Assembly (NCBI GenBank): GCA_001898385.1
Contig: MKTT01000074.1
Span: 92,685 to 156,684 of the forward strand
DNA: 64,000 bases
Direction of reading: 5' to 3'
Origin: Planctomycetales bacterium 71-10
GTDB taxonomy: Bacteria; Planctomycetota; Planctomycetia; Isosphaerales; Isosphaeraceae
Positions 16,331-26,909 of the stretch are shown here, piece after piece. The first letter of the stretch is position 1. Each line of letters starts with the position of its first letter. The translations under genes were made by a program, and so were the position numbers. The notes under the pieces were generated by a model, which saw only the letters and a list, made by a program, of their open reading frames with translations, was not told the DNA's origin and did no database searches.

Positions 16331-18601
16331 ATGCGTCAACACAGCGTTCGCTCGATCGGCCGATGCGGGGAATCTCGGCAGGGCCGGCGGCGGGCCGTCG
16401 CCGTCGCGGCCCTCGCGGCGATGGGGTGGGCCTGGCCGGCCGTCGCGCCGACGGCCCTGGCGCAGGCGCCCGGCCCGGAGCTGTTCGCCACCCAGCCCAA
16501 GACGCCCGAGGAGCTCTGGGGGGCCGTCGACTACCTGTCGCGCACCGGCCAGCACCGCCAGGCCGTCCCCTACATCGAGGCGTTCGACAAGGCCGAGGTC
16601 GGCGACGCCGAGCTGCTCAAGATCCGCGACCGGTTCGGCCCCGGCTCGTTCCTCCGCCTGGCCGACGACCCGGCGACGAAGCCCTACGCCCAGCCCCTGG
16701 CCGACCGCCTCGTCGCGGCCTCCCGCAACCTCCAGGCCGACCCCGAGCGGATCAAGTCGTACATCCCCGCCCTCCTCGCCTCGAAGGAGGAGCAGGACTA
16801 CGCCGTGGCCCGGCTCCGCGAGTCCGGCTCGTTCGCCGTGCCGGCGATCGTGGCCGAGATGCACAAGTACGGGCCGACCTCCCCCGAGCGCGAGCGCCTG
16901 GCCTACAACGCCGGCCGGCTCGACACGTCGTCGGTCCCGGCGTGGATCGCCGTGCTGGACAGCCCGGACGCCTCGCTCGCCCGCGACGCCGCCCACATCC
17001 TGGGCGACCTGGGGGACCGCCGCGCGATCCCATTCCTGACCTTCCCCGCCGCCTCGCCCGAGTCCCCCGCGCCGGTGAAGCTCGCCGCGGCCCTGGCGAT
17101 CGAGAAGCTGACCGGCAAGCCGTTCGAGCACCAGCCGAAGGCCCCGGTCCACACCCTGGACGACGCCGCCGAGGCCCTCGCCCGCCACCAGTACGAGCTG
17201 CCCAGCGAGCAGGTCCTCCTCTGGCAGTGGGACGCCGCGCAGGGCGTCCCCGCGCCGTACCTGGCGAAGAAGGTGGACGTGGAGGGGATCTTCGGCGGCA
17301 AGCTCGCCGGCCAGGCGCTCCTGCTGGAGCCGAAGAACCGCCGGGCGCAGGTGGTCCGCCTGGGCTTCCTGCTGGAGCGGGCCGTGGACCGGGTCGGCTA
17401 CGTCAACTTCCCCGCGAAGGACCAGGAGACCTACGCCGAGGTCCTCGCCGCCGGCCCCGAGGTGTTGGGCGACCTCCTCCGCGGCGCGATCGCGACCGAC
17501 CGGCCCACCCTGGCCGCCGCCACGGCGGAGGCGCTGGGGAAGGTCGCCGACCCCGCGCTGGCCGCCCAGGGGGGCCGGCCGCACCCGCTGGTGGAGGCCC
17601 TCTCGGCCCCCGGCCGCCGGCTCCAGCTCGCCGCGGCGAAGGCCATCGTCGACCTCGGGCCGTCGAGCCCGTTCCCCGGGTCGAGCCGCGTCGTGCCGAC
17701 GCTCGCCCGGTTCCTGCTCAACGGCGAGAAGCCGAGGGCCGTGGTGGTCGACGGCAACCCCGCGCGGGCCGCCCAGGTGGCCGGCGCCCTCCGCGGCCTG
17801 GGCTACGAGGCCGACGCCGAGACCACCGGCGAGGCCGGCTTCCGCGCCGCGACCCAGTCGGCCGACGTCGAACTGGTCCTCGCGGCCCACGATAACGCCG
17901 CCGGCTCGTGGGACGTCCAGGACGTCCTCTCGACCTTCCGCGGCGACGCCCGCACCTCGCTCCTGCCGCTGTTCATCTACGGGCCGAAGGACCTGGAGTA
18001 CCGCCGGCCGAACCTGGCCGCCAACTACCCCGGCGTCAAGTTCATCGTCCACACCGACGACCCCGCGGCGCTGGAGCGGCAGATCGGCGGCCGGCCCTCG
18101 CGGCTGAGCGACGAGGAGCGGATCTCCCAGGCGAAGCAGGCCGCCGAGACCCTGGCGACGATCGCGGCCCGCCCCCGCAGCCTGTTCGCGCCGGACCTGG
18201 CCGCCGTCGGCGAGACCCTCTCCGGCGCGATCGGCCTGCACGACGTCGAGGGCCACGTCGCCGCGACGCTCGCCGACGTCCCCTCGCCCCAGGCGCAGCG
18301 GGCGCTCGCCGACGCGATCCTCGACGCCTCCCGCGACGTCGCCCTGCGGCGCGACGGCGCCCGCCGGCTCGCCCGCAGCCTCCAGCGCTTCGGCCCGCTG
18401 CTCGCCGCCGACCAGGAGGTCAAGCTCGCCGAGGCCTACGCCGCCGAGGACGACCCCGAGCTGCACACCGGCCTGGGCGCGGTCCTGGGGGCGCTCCGCC
18501 GCACGTCGCGCGACGCCGAGAGGCCCGCCGGAGCGACCTTCGGCCCCGACCGGCCCGTCGAGCCGCCGCCGGCCGCACCGGCGGAGGACGCCGCCCGCTG
18601 A
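16331..18601 (+). CDS. Exported HEAT-repeat protein with a receiver-like domain
   Basis: This 756-residue protein has a signal peptide ([27 protein letters not shown]). The body is alpha-helical with HEAT-like units ([19 protein letters not shown]). Around residues 468-560 lies a segment laid out like a CheY receiver: [35 protein letters not shown], then [10 protein letters not shown] and LPLFIYGP. The phospho-acceptor Asp is not where expected (LAAHDN), so it is probably a pseudo-receiver. It sits 55 bases before the sigma-54 activator on the same strand. Role unknown. Confidence 0.7.
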   Translation: MRQHSVRSIGRCGESRQGRRRAVAVAALAAMGWAWPAVAPTALAQAPGPELFATQPKTPEELWGAVDYLSRTGQHRQAVPYIEAFDKAEVGDAELLKIRDRFGPGSFLRLADDPATKPYAQPLADRLVAASRNLQADPERIKSYIPALLASKEEQDYAVARLRESGSFAVPAIVAEMHKYGPTSPERERLAYNAGRLDTSSVPAWIAVLDSPDASLARDAAHILGDLGDRRAIPFLTFPAASPESPAPVKLAAALAIEKLTGKPFEHQPKAPVHTLDDAAEALARHQYELPSEQVLLWQWDAAQGVPAPYLAKKVDVEGIFGGKLAGQALLLEPKNRRAQVVRLGFLLERAVDRVGYVNFPAKDQETYAEVLAAGPEVLGDLLRGAIATDRPTLAAATAEALGKVADPALAAQGGRPHPLVEALSAPGRRLQLAAAKAIVDLGPSSPFPGSSRVVPTLARFLLNGEKPRAVVVDGNPARAAQVAGALRGLGYEADAETTGEAGFRAATQSADVELVLAAHDNAAGSWDVQDVLSTFRGDARTSLLPLFIYGPKDLEYRRPNLAANYPGVKFIVHTDDPAALERQIGGRPSRLSDEERISQAKQAAETLATIAARPRSLFAPDLAAVGETLSGAIGLHDVEGHVAATLADVPSPQAQRALADAILDASRDVALRRDGARRLARSLQRFGPLLAADQEVKLAEAYAAEDDPELHTGLGAVLGALRRTSRDAERPAGATFGPDRPVEPPPAAPAEDAAR

Positions 18602-18656
18602 GGCCGACCGGCCCGCCCGCACCCAGGACGCCGCAACACCAGGAACGGCCCGATCC

Positions 18657-19859
18657 ATGCCCATCGAGTCCCGGCCGAGCTACGGTCACCCGCTCAAACC
18701 CTCGCCCCGAGGGCCGGGGTCGGACTCCGTATCCGACCCCAACGCCCCGCTGCCGGGCGTGATCGGCGCCGCCTCGGCCATGCGCGAGGTCTTCAAGACC
18801 ACCCGCCAGGTCGCCCCTTCGCGCGCCTGCGTCCTCATCGTCGGCGAGACCGGCACGGGCAAGGAGCTGATCGCCCGCGCCGTCCACGACCTCAGCCCGC
18901 GCTCCACCGGCCCCTACATCCGCGTCAACTGCGGCGCCCTGACCGAGAGCCTGCTGGAATCCGAGCTGTTCGGGCACGTCAAGGGGTCGTTCACCGGCGC
19001 CGTCGACAACCGTACCGGCCGCTTCGAGGCCGCCCACACAGGCACCATCTTCCTCGACGAGGTGAACAGCACCTCGCCCAAGCTCCAGGTGAAGCTCCTC
19101 CGCGTCCTGCAGGAGGGGGAGTTCGAGCGCGTCGGCGACAACAACACCAAGAAGGTCGACACCCGCATCGTCGCCGCCACCAACCGCGACCTCCTCGACG
19201 AGATCGACACCGGCCGATTCCGCGAGGACCTGTACTATCGCCTCAACGTCGTCCCCATCTACCTCCCCCCCCTGCGCGAGCGCCGGGACGACGTGGAGCT
19301 GCTGGTCACGGCCTTCCTCAAGCGATACGCCGAGCAGAACCGCAAGGACGTGCGCCGCGTCCAGCCCGAGGCCATGCGGCGGCTCCGCGAGCACGACTGG
19401 CCGGGGAACGTCCGCGAGCTTCAGAACTACGTCGAGCGCGCCGTGATCCTGGGCGACGGGCCGGAGCTGACGGTCGAGCACCTGCCCCCCCAGCTCCGCG
19501 GCGAGGCCTCCCCGCGCCCGATCCGCCACCGCGGCGGCTCGGGGGCCGACTTCGCCGCCCTCACCTCGGAGCTGGTCCGCCAGGGGATCCGCGCCGCCGG
19601 CCCCAACGCCAACGACCTGCACGACCGGGTCGTCGGCCAGGTGGAGCGCGAGCTGATCCAGCAGGTCTTGCAGACGTGCGACCGCGTGCAGATCAAGGCG
19701 GCGGCCCGGCTGGGCATCAACCGCAACACGCTGCACAAGAAGCTCTCGGAATACCGCATCGACGAGAACGCCCCGGCCGCCCCCCCGGCCAACGGCGACG
19801 GCGAAGAGGCCCACGACGGCGGACGGACCGGCGACGCCTACCACCCCAACGACGAGTGA
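18657..19859 (+). CDS. Sigma-54-dependent transcriptional activator without sensor domain
   Basis: A 400-residue bacterial enhancer-binding protein. The AAA+ domain starts almost at once: Walker A GETGTGKE at 63-70, GSFTGA loop (canonical GAFTGA) at 110-115, Walker B TIFLDEV, and the R-finger region [14 protein letters not shown]. The C-terminus carries a Fis-type helix-turn-helix ([16 protein letters not shown]). There is no N-terminal receiver, GAF or PAS domain, so control must come from expression level, a partner or the acidic tail. It requires RpoN, which is not in the window. The methyltransferase follows nine bases after its stop. Confidence 0.93.
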   Translation: MPIESRPSYGHPLKPSPRGPGSDSVSDPNAPLPGVIGAASAMREVFKTTRQVAPSRACVLIVGETGTGKELIARAVHDLSPRSTGPYIRVNCGALTESLLESELFGHVKGSFTGAVDNRTGRFEAAHTGTIFLDEVNSTSPKLQVKLLRVLQEGEFERVGDNNTKKVDTRIVAATNRDLLDEIDTGRFREDLYYRLNVVPIYLPPLRERRDDVELLVTAFLKRYAEQNRKDVRRVQPEAMRRLREHDWPGNVRELQNYVERAVILGDGPELTVEHLPPQLRGEASPRPIRHRGGSGADFAALTSELVRQGIRAAGPNANDLHDRVVGQVERELIQQVLQTCDRVQIKAAARLGINRNTLHKKLSEYRIDENAPAAPPANGDGEEAHDGGRTGDAYHPNDE

Positions 19860-19867
19860 GCCCCCCC

Positions 19868-20854
19868 ATGCGGAAAGCCGACCTCTCGCCCCCCGGATCC
19901 GACGGGGCGGCGCCGGCCCCCGGCGCGCGGAACGCCAGCCGATCGAGGCCCGAGCCGATCGAACTCGACCGTTTATACGCGGGCGACAGCCTGCACCTGT
20001 TGCCCCGGATCCCCGACGCCTCGATCGACCTGGTTTTCGCCGACCCCCCCTTCAACATCGGCTATGATTACGATGTCTACGACGACGCCCGCGACTCCGA
20101 CGCCTACCTCGACTGGACGAGGCGCTGGGGCCGTCAAGTCGTTCGTGCGCTCAAGCCCGACGGGACGTTCTGGCTCGCGATCGGCGACGAATACGCCGCC
20201 GAGATGAAGTGGATCTTCCACCGCGAGCTGGGGCTCACCCTGCGGTCCTGGGTGGTCTGGTACTATACGTTTGGGGTCCACTGCCGACGTAAATTCGCCC
20301 GCAGCCACGCCCACCTGTTGTACTTCTTGAAGGACCCCAAACGTTTCACCTTCAACGCCGACGACCCGAGCATCCGGGTGCCGTCGGCGCGCCAGCTCGT
20401 CTACGACGACCTCCGCGCCAACCCCAACGGCCGGCTCCCCGACGACACCTGGATCCTCCGCCCCCAGGACATGGCCCAGGGCTTCGACCCGGGCGAGGAC
20501 ACCTGGTACTTCCCCCGCGTCTGCGGCACGTTCAAGGAACGCGCCGGGTTCCACGGCTGCCAGATGCCCGAGCAGGTGCTCGGCCGGATCATCCGCGCCA
20601 GCTCCAACCCGGGCGAGACCGTGCTCGACCCCTTCTCCGGCAGCGGCACGACCCTGACCGTCGCCCGGAAGCTCCACCGCCGCTACCTGGGCTTCGAACT
20701 GTCCGACGACTACGCCGACCGCGCCCGCAAGCGCCTGGAAGCCGCCCAACCCGGCCAGGATCTCGAAGGCGGCCCCGACCCCCTGGCCGGCGGCCGCAGG
20801 ACCCCCGACCAGCCCCCCGCCCGCCGACGGGCGACCAAGCAGGCCGGGGCGTGA
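19868..20854 (+). CDS. Orphan DNA N6-adenine/N4-cytosine methyltransferase
   Basis: This is 328 residues from ATG 19868, nine bases after the sigma-54 regulator's stop, so it is probably cotranscribed. Catalytic motif [12 protein letters not shown] (from residue 59) precedes the AdoMet motif I in [16 protein letters not shown], the beta-group order seen in CcrM-like and many type II enzymes. The C-terminal tail is basic and Pro-rich. No restriction endonuclease is adjacent, so it is an orphan or regulatory methyltransferase. The target sequence cannot be read from this. Confidence 0.9.
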   Translation: MRKADLSPPGSDGAAPAPGARNASRSRPEPIELDRLYAGDSLHLLPRIPDASIDLVFADPPFNIGYDYDVYDDARDSDAYLDWTRRWGRQVVRALKPDGTFWLAIGDEYAAEMKWIFHRELGLTLRSWVVWYYTFGVHCRRKFARSHAHLLYFLKDPKRFTFNADDPSIRVPSARQLVYDDLRANPNGRLPDDTWILRPQDMAQGFDPGEDTWYFPRVCGTFKERAGFHGCQMPEQVLGRIIRASSNPGETVLDPFSGSGTTLTVARKLHRRYLGFELSDDYADRARKRLEAAQPGQDLEGGPDPLAGGRRTPDQPPARRRATKQAGA

Positions 20855-21234
20855 AGGGGCGGACCTGCCGAGGCCGCCCCTGACGCTCCCCTCGATCTCG
20901 CGGCCCTCGCCGCGCCCCGACGCCCGAGACGTTCGGGAATATCCCTGTCACGCCCGCCGCGCGGTTCGACATAGGCTCGGCGGGCGTCTCCTGTCGCATC
21001 ATCCACTTCATTTGCGAATGCAAGGATGAGGCGACGAGCGCCACGGCGAAACATTAAAGCATTTCCACGCCGCCGGTCGTTCGGCGGGGATGCAGATGGG
21101 CTGCGGCAGGCCATCGGCCTGGCGCCCCTTCTCATTCCTCGCCCCCATGCGTTACGATCCCGGCGGCGACTGCGCCGGGCGTCCGACGGGATGGGGCGCG
21201 AGGCCGTCGCCCGACACCAGGATGGAGCCGACTC
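20855..21234 (+). other. Noncoding gap before the six-gene array
   Basis: No gene is seen. It contains a 10-bp hairpin (20952-20989) and an AT-richer stretch around 21048-21063 (AAACATTAAAGCATTT). The promoter of the array should lie here, but I cannot place it with confidence. Confidence 0.5.
20952..20989. terminator. Hairpin downstream of the methyltransferase
   Basis: ACGCCCGCCG pairs perfectly with CGGCGGGCGT across an 18-base loop, about 100 bases after the methyltransferase stop. No T-run follows. Confidence 0.4.
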
Positions 21235-22713
21235 ATGATGAGGATGCAGGGACGATCGCGGCGGGCCCGGCGGGCCGCCTGGGGCGTGGAGGCCCTGGAG
21301 GGGCGTCGGCTGATGACGGCCGGCCTCATGGCCCAGTTCGCGCCCGGGTGGGGGGACGCGGTCGACGTCCGCTTCGACCACTACACGACGGGCTTCCAGG
21401 AGTCGGCCGGCCGGGTCCCGATCACGCTCACCCGCGGGGGGGACCTGACGCTGGGCGCGACGGCCCGCGTCCGGACCTCGACGGTCGATGCCGTGGAGGG
21501 CTACGACTACGTCGGCCTCGACCAGCCCGTGGTGTTCGCGCCGGGCTCCGCGACGGCGACGTTCTACCTGACGATCCTGGACGACGCGATCTCCGAGCCC
21601 GAGACGAAGGCCCTGTACCTCCAGGTCTACGGGACGAGCGACGTGATCTCGTCCGAGACCGTCGCGTCGATGATGGTCCTGATCGGCGACGACGAGCCGG
21701 GGAGCGGGACGCCGCTGACGTTCCACGCCTTCGGCGACGCCGGGCTCTGGACGTACAACGACGTGGAGGGCTACCGCAAGATCAACGACGCCTCGCCGGA
21801 GGCGATCCATCCCGCGCCGAACCGCGGCGCGTACCTGGACTTCGGCAAGTCCGGCCTGTGGTACTGGGACGCGCTCACCGGCTACGAGAAGCTCAATAAC
21901 GCCGACCCGCAGGGGATCCTGACCTCGGACCAGGGCGATTCGCTGCTGATCGACTTCGGGGCCGGCGGGCTCTGGGCGTGGTCGCGGGCCGGCGGCTTCT
22001 CCTACATCACCGACGTCGACCCCGAGGCGATGGCGGGGACGGCCGAGCGCGGGCTCGTCGACTTCGGCCGCGCCGGGCTGTGGGCGTTCGACTTCAACGC
22101 CTCCGCGCTGTGGCCGTTCGGGGCGACGACGTGGACGAAGCTCGACGACCAGAGCCCCGAGGCGATCGCCGTCGCCGGCGGGACGTTCTACGCCGATTAC
22201 GGCGCCCGCGGGCTCTGGCGGGTGGGCACGAGCATCACCACCGCCTCGGAGTCGAACGGGGGCCAGGTCCAGTACAGGACCGTGATGGATCAGATCAACC
22301 CGGCCGACCCGGGGACCATCGCGTCGACCGCGGACGGCCTGTTCGTCGACTTCGGCGCCGCCGGCCTGTGGAACTTCGACGGCGCCTGGACCAAGGTCAA
22401 TGACGTCGCGCCTCGGGCCACCTGGGCCGCCGACGACGGCCTTTACCTGAACTACGGCGCCGCCGGCCTCTGGCGGTTGGCCGGCGGGACGTGGACGAAG
22501 CTCAACGACTCCGCCCCCGCGCGGGCGTCCTACGCCACGCCCGTCGTCGCGTACCAGACGCCGCAGGCCGCGTTCGACCTGGACTACGGCGACGCCGGCC
22601 TCTGGCGGTGGTCGACGTCGACCGGATGGAAGAAGCTCACCAACGCGAGGGCGACGGCGTTGGGGACGGCGAGGCTGGACACCGGGGTCGGCTACGGGAT
22701 CATCCCGGCCTGA
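21235..22713 (+). CDS. Octa-repeat Calx-beta protein, paralogue 1 (short form)
   Basis: A 492-residue protein. The N-terminus is basic (QGRSRRARRAA) with VEALEGRRLM at about residues 18-27, an LEPR-XLL-like planctomycete motif. A Calx-beta domain follows at about 45-158 (TGFQESAGRVPITLTRGGDL, GYDYVGLDQPVVF, TFYLTILDD, IGDDEPG). From about 161 to the end there are eight repeats, for example AGLWTYNDVEGYRKINDASP and AAGLWNFDGAWTKVNDVAP. Repeats 4 and 5 have insertions. There is no hydrophobic signal peptide. Likely exported or surface-associated by family association; function unknown. Confidence 0.85.
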   Translation: MMRMQGRSRRARRAAWGVEALEGRRLMTAGLMAQFAPGWGDAVDVRFDHYTTGFQESAGRVPITLTRGGDLTLGATARVRTSTVDAVEGYDYVGLDQPVVFAPGSATATFYLTILDDAISEPETKALYLQVYGTSDVISSETVASMMVLIGDDEPGSGTPLTFHAFGDAGLWTYNDVEGYRKINDASPEAIHPAPNRGAYLDFGKSGLWYWDALTGYEKLNNADPQGILTSDQGDSLLIDFGAGGLWAWSRAGGFSYITDVDPEAMAGTAERGLVDFGRAGLWAFDFNASALWPFGATTWTKLDDQSPEAIAVAGGTFYADYGARGLWRVGTSITTASESNGGQVQYRTVMDQINPADPGTIASTADGLFVDFGAAGLWNFDGAWTKVNDVAPRATWAADDGLYLNYGAAGLWRLAGGTWTKLNDSAPARASYATPVVAYQTPQAAFDLDYGDAGLWRWSTSTGWKKLTNARATALGTARLDTGVGYGIIPA

Positions 22714-22840
22714 CGCCCCGTCCCGACGTCCTCGCGCGGGCGCCCGGCGCGGCGCCGGGCCGCCCGCCCCTCTCGCCAGCTTCGCCGGCCCCATCCGACG
22801 CCGAGACGGGGCCGGCCGCACACCTGGGATGGAGCCTCGA

Positions 22841-24181
22841 ATGATTCGCGCGCAGAAGGCCCCGCGGCGACGCGGGCGGACGCCGTCGTTGGAGACGCTG
22901 GAGGACCGTCGGCTGCCGGCGACGGGGATCGTCTCCCTCATCCAGTTCGCCGCCGGCTCGACCCGGACCGTGGCCGAGTCGGCCGGGAGGCTGACGTTCA
23001 CCGTCGAGCGCACCGGCGACCTGTCGGCCGCGGCGACGGTCGACGTGAAGACGTTCGCCGGCACGGCGCTGGAGGGATACGACTACGCGCCGTACCGCGG
23101 CACGTTGACGTTCGCCGCCGGCCAGTCGACGGCGACGTTCGTCGTGACCATCGTCAACGACAAGGTCGCGGAGGCGCAGTACAAGGCGTTCGTCGTCACC
23201 CTCTCCAACCCCTCGGAGGGCACCGGCCTGGCCGGGCGGTCGTCGGCCGACGTCTACATCCTGGACGACGAGCCCGCCAGCGCCCTGCCGATCAGCTTCA
23301 TCGACTACGGCCCCTACGGCGTCTGGTCGTACGACGCCGTCTCCGGATTCGGCCGGGTCACCTCCGACGACCCCCAGCAGGTGGTGGGGTCGACGAACCG
23401 CAACGCCTACATGGACCTCGGCCCGAACGGCCTCTGGACCTGGGACGCGGTGCGCGGCCTGCGCAAGCTCTCCGCGGCCGACCCGCAGCAGATCGTCGTC
23501 ATCAACGACGCCTGGACCCGCGCCGAGGACGTCGTCCTGGCCGATTTCGGGGCCGACGGCCTGTGGCGATACAGCGAGTCCCAGGGCTGGAGGATGATCA
23601 CCACCGGCGACGCCCGCGCGATCGTCCTGGACGACCAGACCGCGTACATCGACTTCGGCCCCGGCGGCCTCTGGCGCTGGAGCGACCAGACGCCCTGGCT
23701 GAAGCTCAGCGACGCGGGCCCCGAGGGGATGGCCGCGGACGCCGGCGTCCTGTTCGTCGACCGCGGGGCGGGCGGGACCTGGCGCTGGACTTCGGCCGCC
23801 GGCTGGCGCCAGATCGGCACGGGCGACCCCCAGGCCGTCGCCTCCGTCGGCGACAAGCTGTTCGCCGACTACGGCGCCGCCGGCCTCTGGACCTGGACCG
23901 CCGCCGCCGGCTGGACCCTCTTCAACAAGGCCGACGTCCGCTCGATGGTCGCCGTCGACGGCGTCCTGTACCTCGAATACGGCTCGTTCGGCCTGTGGAC
24001 CTGGAGCGACGCCCAGGGCATGAAGAAGCAGACCGGATCGGCCGTGGAGTCCCTGATCGCCAGCCCCGGCGCGATGCGGGTCCTCGTCGACCAGGGCTCG
24101 GCCGGCCTCTGGGCCTGGACCTCCGCCGGCTATTCGCGGATCAACGCGGCCGACCCGGACTCGACCGGGAGGACGGCGTGA
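22841..24181 (+). CDS. Octa-repeat Calx-beta protein, paralogue 2 (short form)
   Basis: This is 446 residues from ATG 22841 (MIRAQKAPRRRGR). The track's 22829 start would overlap the GATGGAG ribosome site, the same site that precedes paralogue 1. The motif is LETLEDRRLPA. The Calx-beta domain covers about 30-145 (TVAESAGRLTFTVERTGDL, ALEGYDYAPYRGTLTF, YILDDEPAS). Eight repeats run from about 148 to the end, e.g. PGGLWRWSDQTPWLKLSDAGP and AAGLWTWTAAAGWTLFNKAD. Repeat 5 reads AGGTWRW, losing the usual GLW leucine. Confidence 0.85.
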   Translation: MIRAQKAPRRRGRTPSLETLEDRRLPATGIVSLIQFAAGSTRTVAESAGRLTFTVERTGDLSAAATVDVKTFAGTALEGYDYAPYRGTLTFAAGQSTATFVVTIVNDKVAEAQYKAFVVTLSNPSEGTGLAGRSSADVYILDDEPASALPISFIDYGPYGVWSYDAVSGFGRVTSDDPQQVVGSTNRNAYMDLGPNGLWTWDAVRGLRKLSAADPQQIVVINDAWTRAEDVVLADFGADGLWRYSESQGWRMITTGDARAIVLDDQTAYIDFGPGGLWRWSDQTPWLKLSDAGPEGMAADAGVLFVDRGAGGTWRWTSAAGWRQIGTGDPQAVASVGDKLFADYGAAGLWTWTAAAGWTLFNKADVRSMVAVDGVLYLEYGSFGLWTWSDAQGMKKQTGSAVESLIASPGAMRVLVDQGSAGLWAWTSAGYSRINAADPDSTGRTA

Positions 24182-24337
24182 CGCCGAAGATGAATTTTTC
24201 CAAATTTTAACACGTCGGCGTCGGCGAGGGTTACATTCCATTAAATATGTAGTAGGAGGATGCCGCCGGCTCCCCGACGGCCCAGCCCGCCTGCCATCCC
24301 GCGTCGACTTCGCGGTCGACGCGATGGAATCCCTCCC

Positions 24338-26863
24338 ATGCCACGACCAACCCGACGACGTCGACGGGGTCGTTTCGCGCCCGACCTCCTGGAATCCCGG
24401 CGACTGCTCGCCGCCTATCCCGCATTCCCGATCGACGCCGAGACGTCCGGGACGCAGTCCGGGGCCCGATCGGCCGTGGACTTCCGCGGCCGGGTCACGG
24501 TCGTCTGGGAGGCCGACGACGGGTCGGGGGCCGGGGTCTACGGCCGTCGGTTCGAATCCGGCGGCTACGCGCTGGGGGACGCCTTCCGGCTCAACGACGA
24601 CGTCGGGGGGGATCAGGTCTCGCCGCGGGTGGCCCAGGCTCCGGACGGCGGGGCGGTGGTCGCCTGGTGGTCGGGCTCGCAGATCGACTTCCGGCGCTAC
24701 GACTCCGAGGGGACGCCGCTCGGGTCGGCGGAGCCGCTGCCGGGGACCGAGGGCTTCTCGCCGTCGTTCGAGCTGACCGAGGCCGACGCAAGCGGCTTCA
24801 CGCTCTACGCCCAGGGGTTCCACCTCCAGAGGTATTCCAACGACGGCGACCTGGAATCGGCGACGATCGTCGCCGGCGACGCCGACGGCTGGACGACGGT
24901 GGAGTCGACCGACCCGCGGCATGCGACGGACCGCTGGCTCGTCTGGTCGCGGGTCCGCTCGCGGGAACAGGGGGGGACGACGGTCTACGACGCCCAGGTC
25001 CTCGTCGCCGCGCTGGGCGACGCCGGCGAGCTGGCCGGGGACCCGGTCCAGGTGGTGACGTCGACGACCGGCTCGGCCGACCCGGCCGTGCTCCGGGGCT
25101 TCGACCCGGCGATCCTCGACGCCGGCCCCGTGGAGATCGCCTGGCGCGAGCCGACCGCCGACGGCGGGCTCTATCGGATCCGCCAGATGACCGCGCCCCG
25201 CCTCCAGCCCTCGCCGTGGACGCTCCACTCCGGCGTGTTCGACCTGACGACCCGGGGCGAGGGCTCGCCGATGTGGGCCGGGATGCTGAAGGCCAACCAG
25301 ATCACCGTCGTCTACTCGCCCGGCGGCGGCGAGGACGCCTACACCCAGACGTGGGGGAACTACAGCCCGGCGCCGGGCGGCGGGGCCGCCTGGATGCTGG
25401 ATTCCACCGCCCCGCTGGTCGAGGCGGAGGGGGGCCCGTTCGACTCGATCGAGCTGCTCTCGACCTTCCGGGCGGGCGCGGGCACCCCGTACTGGATCCT
25501 CCGCCGGGCCGAGTCCGGCGACCTAATCGGCCAGCGGGTCGACGCCGGCCCGGCGACGGCCCCGTCCTTCCCGAGTTCCGGGATGTCCGTCTCCGAGTCG
25601 GCCGGGAAGGCCGTGGCCTGGCTGATCCGAACGGGCGACCTCTCGCAGGCCGCCAGCTACGACTACGCGGCGGCCGCCGGCCGCTGGCTGGGCGCGGCCT
25701 ACACGGCCATCCCCGGGATCGACTTCGTCCCGACGTCGGGGACGGTCACGTTCGCGCCGGGGAGGGCCGAGGCGTCGTTCACGATCACGATCCTCGACGA
25801 CCACGTCCCGGAGGGGATCAAGCGGATCGAACTCTCGCGGGGCCCGGCGGGGACGGATCCGGCCAGCTGGGGCTACGCCCGCTCGCTCACCATCCAGGAC
25901 TCGTCGCCGGTCGCCCAGCGCGACCTGACGTTCGTGAGCGCGGGCGAGGACGGGTTCTGGAGCTGGAACGAGGTGGAGGGCTGGCGGAAGCTCAACGACG
26001 CCTCGCCGATCGCCTTCGCGGCGACCCCCGACCGCCAGGTCTTCGCCTCGTTCGGGGCCGCCGGCCTCTGGTCGTGGGACGGCCTGCGGGGATGGATCAA
26101 GCTCAACGACCTCGGCCCCGAGGACCTCGCCTGCGGCCTCCAGTTCTCCGACGAGCCCTGGGGCTACCAGTCGCCGAACTACACGATCTTCCTCGACTAC
26201 GGAGCCGCCGGCCTCTGGTCCTGGCGGGAGCGCGACGCCGAAGCCGGGCCCGCCGGATGGGCGAAGCTGAACCACGTCGACCCGGTGCAGATGGCCGCCA
26301 CCCAATACTCGCTGTTCGTCGACTTCGGCCCCGGCGGCGTCTGGCAATGGCACAGGCCCGTCAGCGGCGAGAGCTACACGTCCATCTCCTCTTACCAGCC
26401 CCAGGCCATGGCGGCCTACGGCCTGTCGCTGTACCTGGACTACGGCCCGTCCGGCCTCTGGCGCTGGCGGGACTCCGGGACGAACTGGCTGCACGTCAAC
26501 GCCGCCGACCCCCAGGCGATCGCCGCCGACCCCGGCGGCGTGACCGTCGACTACGGCCGCTACGGCCTCTGGCGCTGGACCGAGGCGGGCGGCATGTCGC
26601 TGCTGAGCACCCACGACGCCACGAAGATCGCCCCGGCGGCGGGCGGCTCGATCTACGCCGGCTTCGGCGCGCTCGGCCTGATGCGCTGGACGCAGGCCGG
26701 CGGCTGGACGCGGGTCAACACCGTCGACCCTTACGCCGTCGCCGCGACCCTGGCCCAGGCCGACGCCGTCCTCGACTACGGGGACGCCGGCCTCTGGCGC
26801 TGGGATCCCGTCTCGGGCTGGCGACGCCTCGACGGCGGCCCCCGCATCCTCGGCCGGATGTGA
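24338..26863 (+). CDS. Octa-repeat Calx-beta protein, paralogue 3 (long form)
   Basis: This is 841 residues from ATG 24338 (MPRPTRRRRRG) after GATGGA; the track start (24260) lies in AT-rich noncoding DNA. The motif is LLESRRLLA. Residues 30-400 form a beta-rich region with VTVVWEADDGSGAGVYGRRF and QVSPRVAQAPDGGAVVAWW, repeated motifs common in large planctomycete and cyanobacterial secreted proteins. The Calx-beta domain covers about 410-525 (SVSESAGKAVAWLIRTGDL, ASFTITILDD). Eight repeats follow (GEDGFWSWNEVEGWRKLNDASP onward). It ends MRW-type repeat 7 and DAGLWRW repeat 8. Confidence 0.85.
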   Translation: MPRPTRRRRRGRFAPDLLESRRLLAAYPAFPIDAETSGTQSGARSAVDFRGRVTVVWEADDGSGAGVYGRRFESGGYALGDAFRLNDDVGGDQVSPRVAQAPDGGAVVAWWSGSQIDFRRYDSEGTPLGSAEPLPGTEGFSPSFELTEADASGFTLYAQGFHLQRYSNDGDLESATIVAGDADGWTTVESTDPRHATDRWLVWSRVRSREQGGTTVYDAQVLVAALGDAGELAGDPVQVVTSTTGSADPAVLRGFDPAILDAGPVEIAWREPTADGGLYRIRQMTAPRLQPSPWTLHSGVFDLTTRGEGSPMWAGMLKANQITVVYSPGGGEDAYTQTWGNYSPAPGGGAAWMLDSTAPLVEAEGGPFDSIELLSTFRAGAGTPYWILRRAESGDLIGQRVDAGPATAPSFPSSGMSVSESAGKAVAWLIRTGDLSQAASYDYAAAAGRWLGAAYTAIPGIDFVPTSGTVTFAPGRAEASFTITILDDHVPEGIKRIELSRGPAGTDPASWGYARSLTIQDSSPVAQRDLTFVSAGEDGFWSWNEVEGWRKLNDASPIAFAATPDRQVFASFGAAGLWSWDGLRGWIKLNDLGPEDLACGLQFSDEPWGYQSPNYTIFLDYGAAGLWSWRERDAEAGPAGWAKLNHVDPVQMAATQYSLFVDFGPGGVWQWHRPVSGESYTSISSYQPQAMAAYGLSLYLDYGPSGLWRWRDSGTNWLHVNAADPQAIAADPGGVTVDYGRYGLWRWTEAGGMSLLSTHDATKIAPAAGGSIYAGFGALGLMRWTQAGGWTRVNTVDPYAVAATLAQADAVLDYGDAGLWRWDPVSGWRRLDGGPRILGRM

Positions 26864-26909
26864 CCGGAGGCGGCCGACCCCGCCGCACCTTCCCCAGGAG
26901 AGACGCCCG

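Noticed and set aside
22700-25228. 842-codon minus-strand ORF across two array genes
   Set aside because: It spans an intergenic gap and two well-supported Calx-beta genes on the opposite strand; its protein has no recognisable domain. The same holds for the other long minus-strand ORFs at 27771-31951 and 32003-34753.
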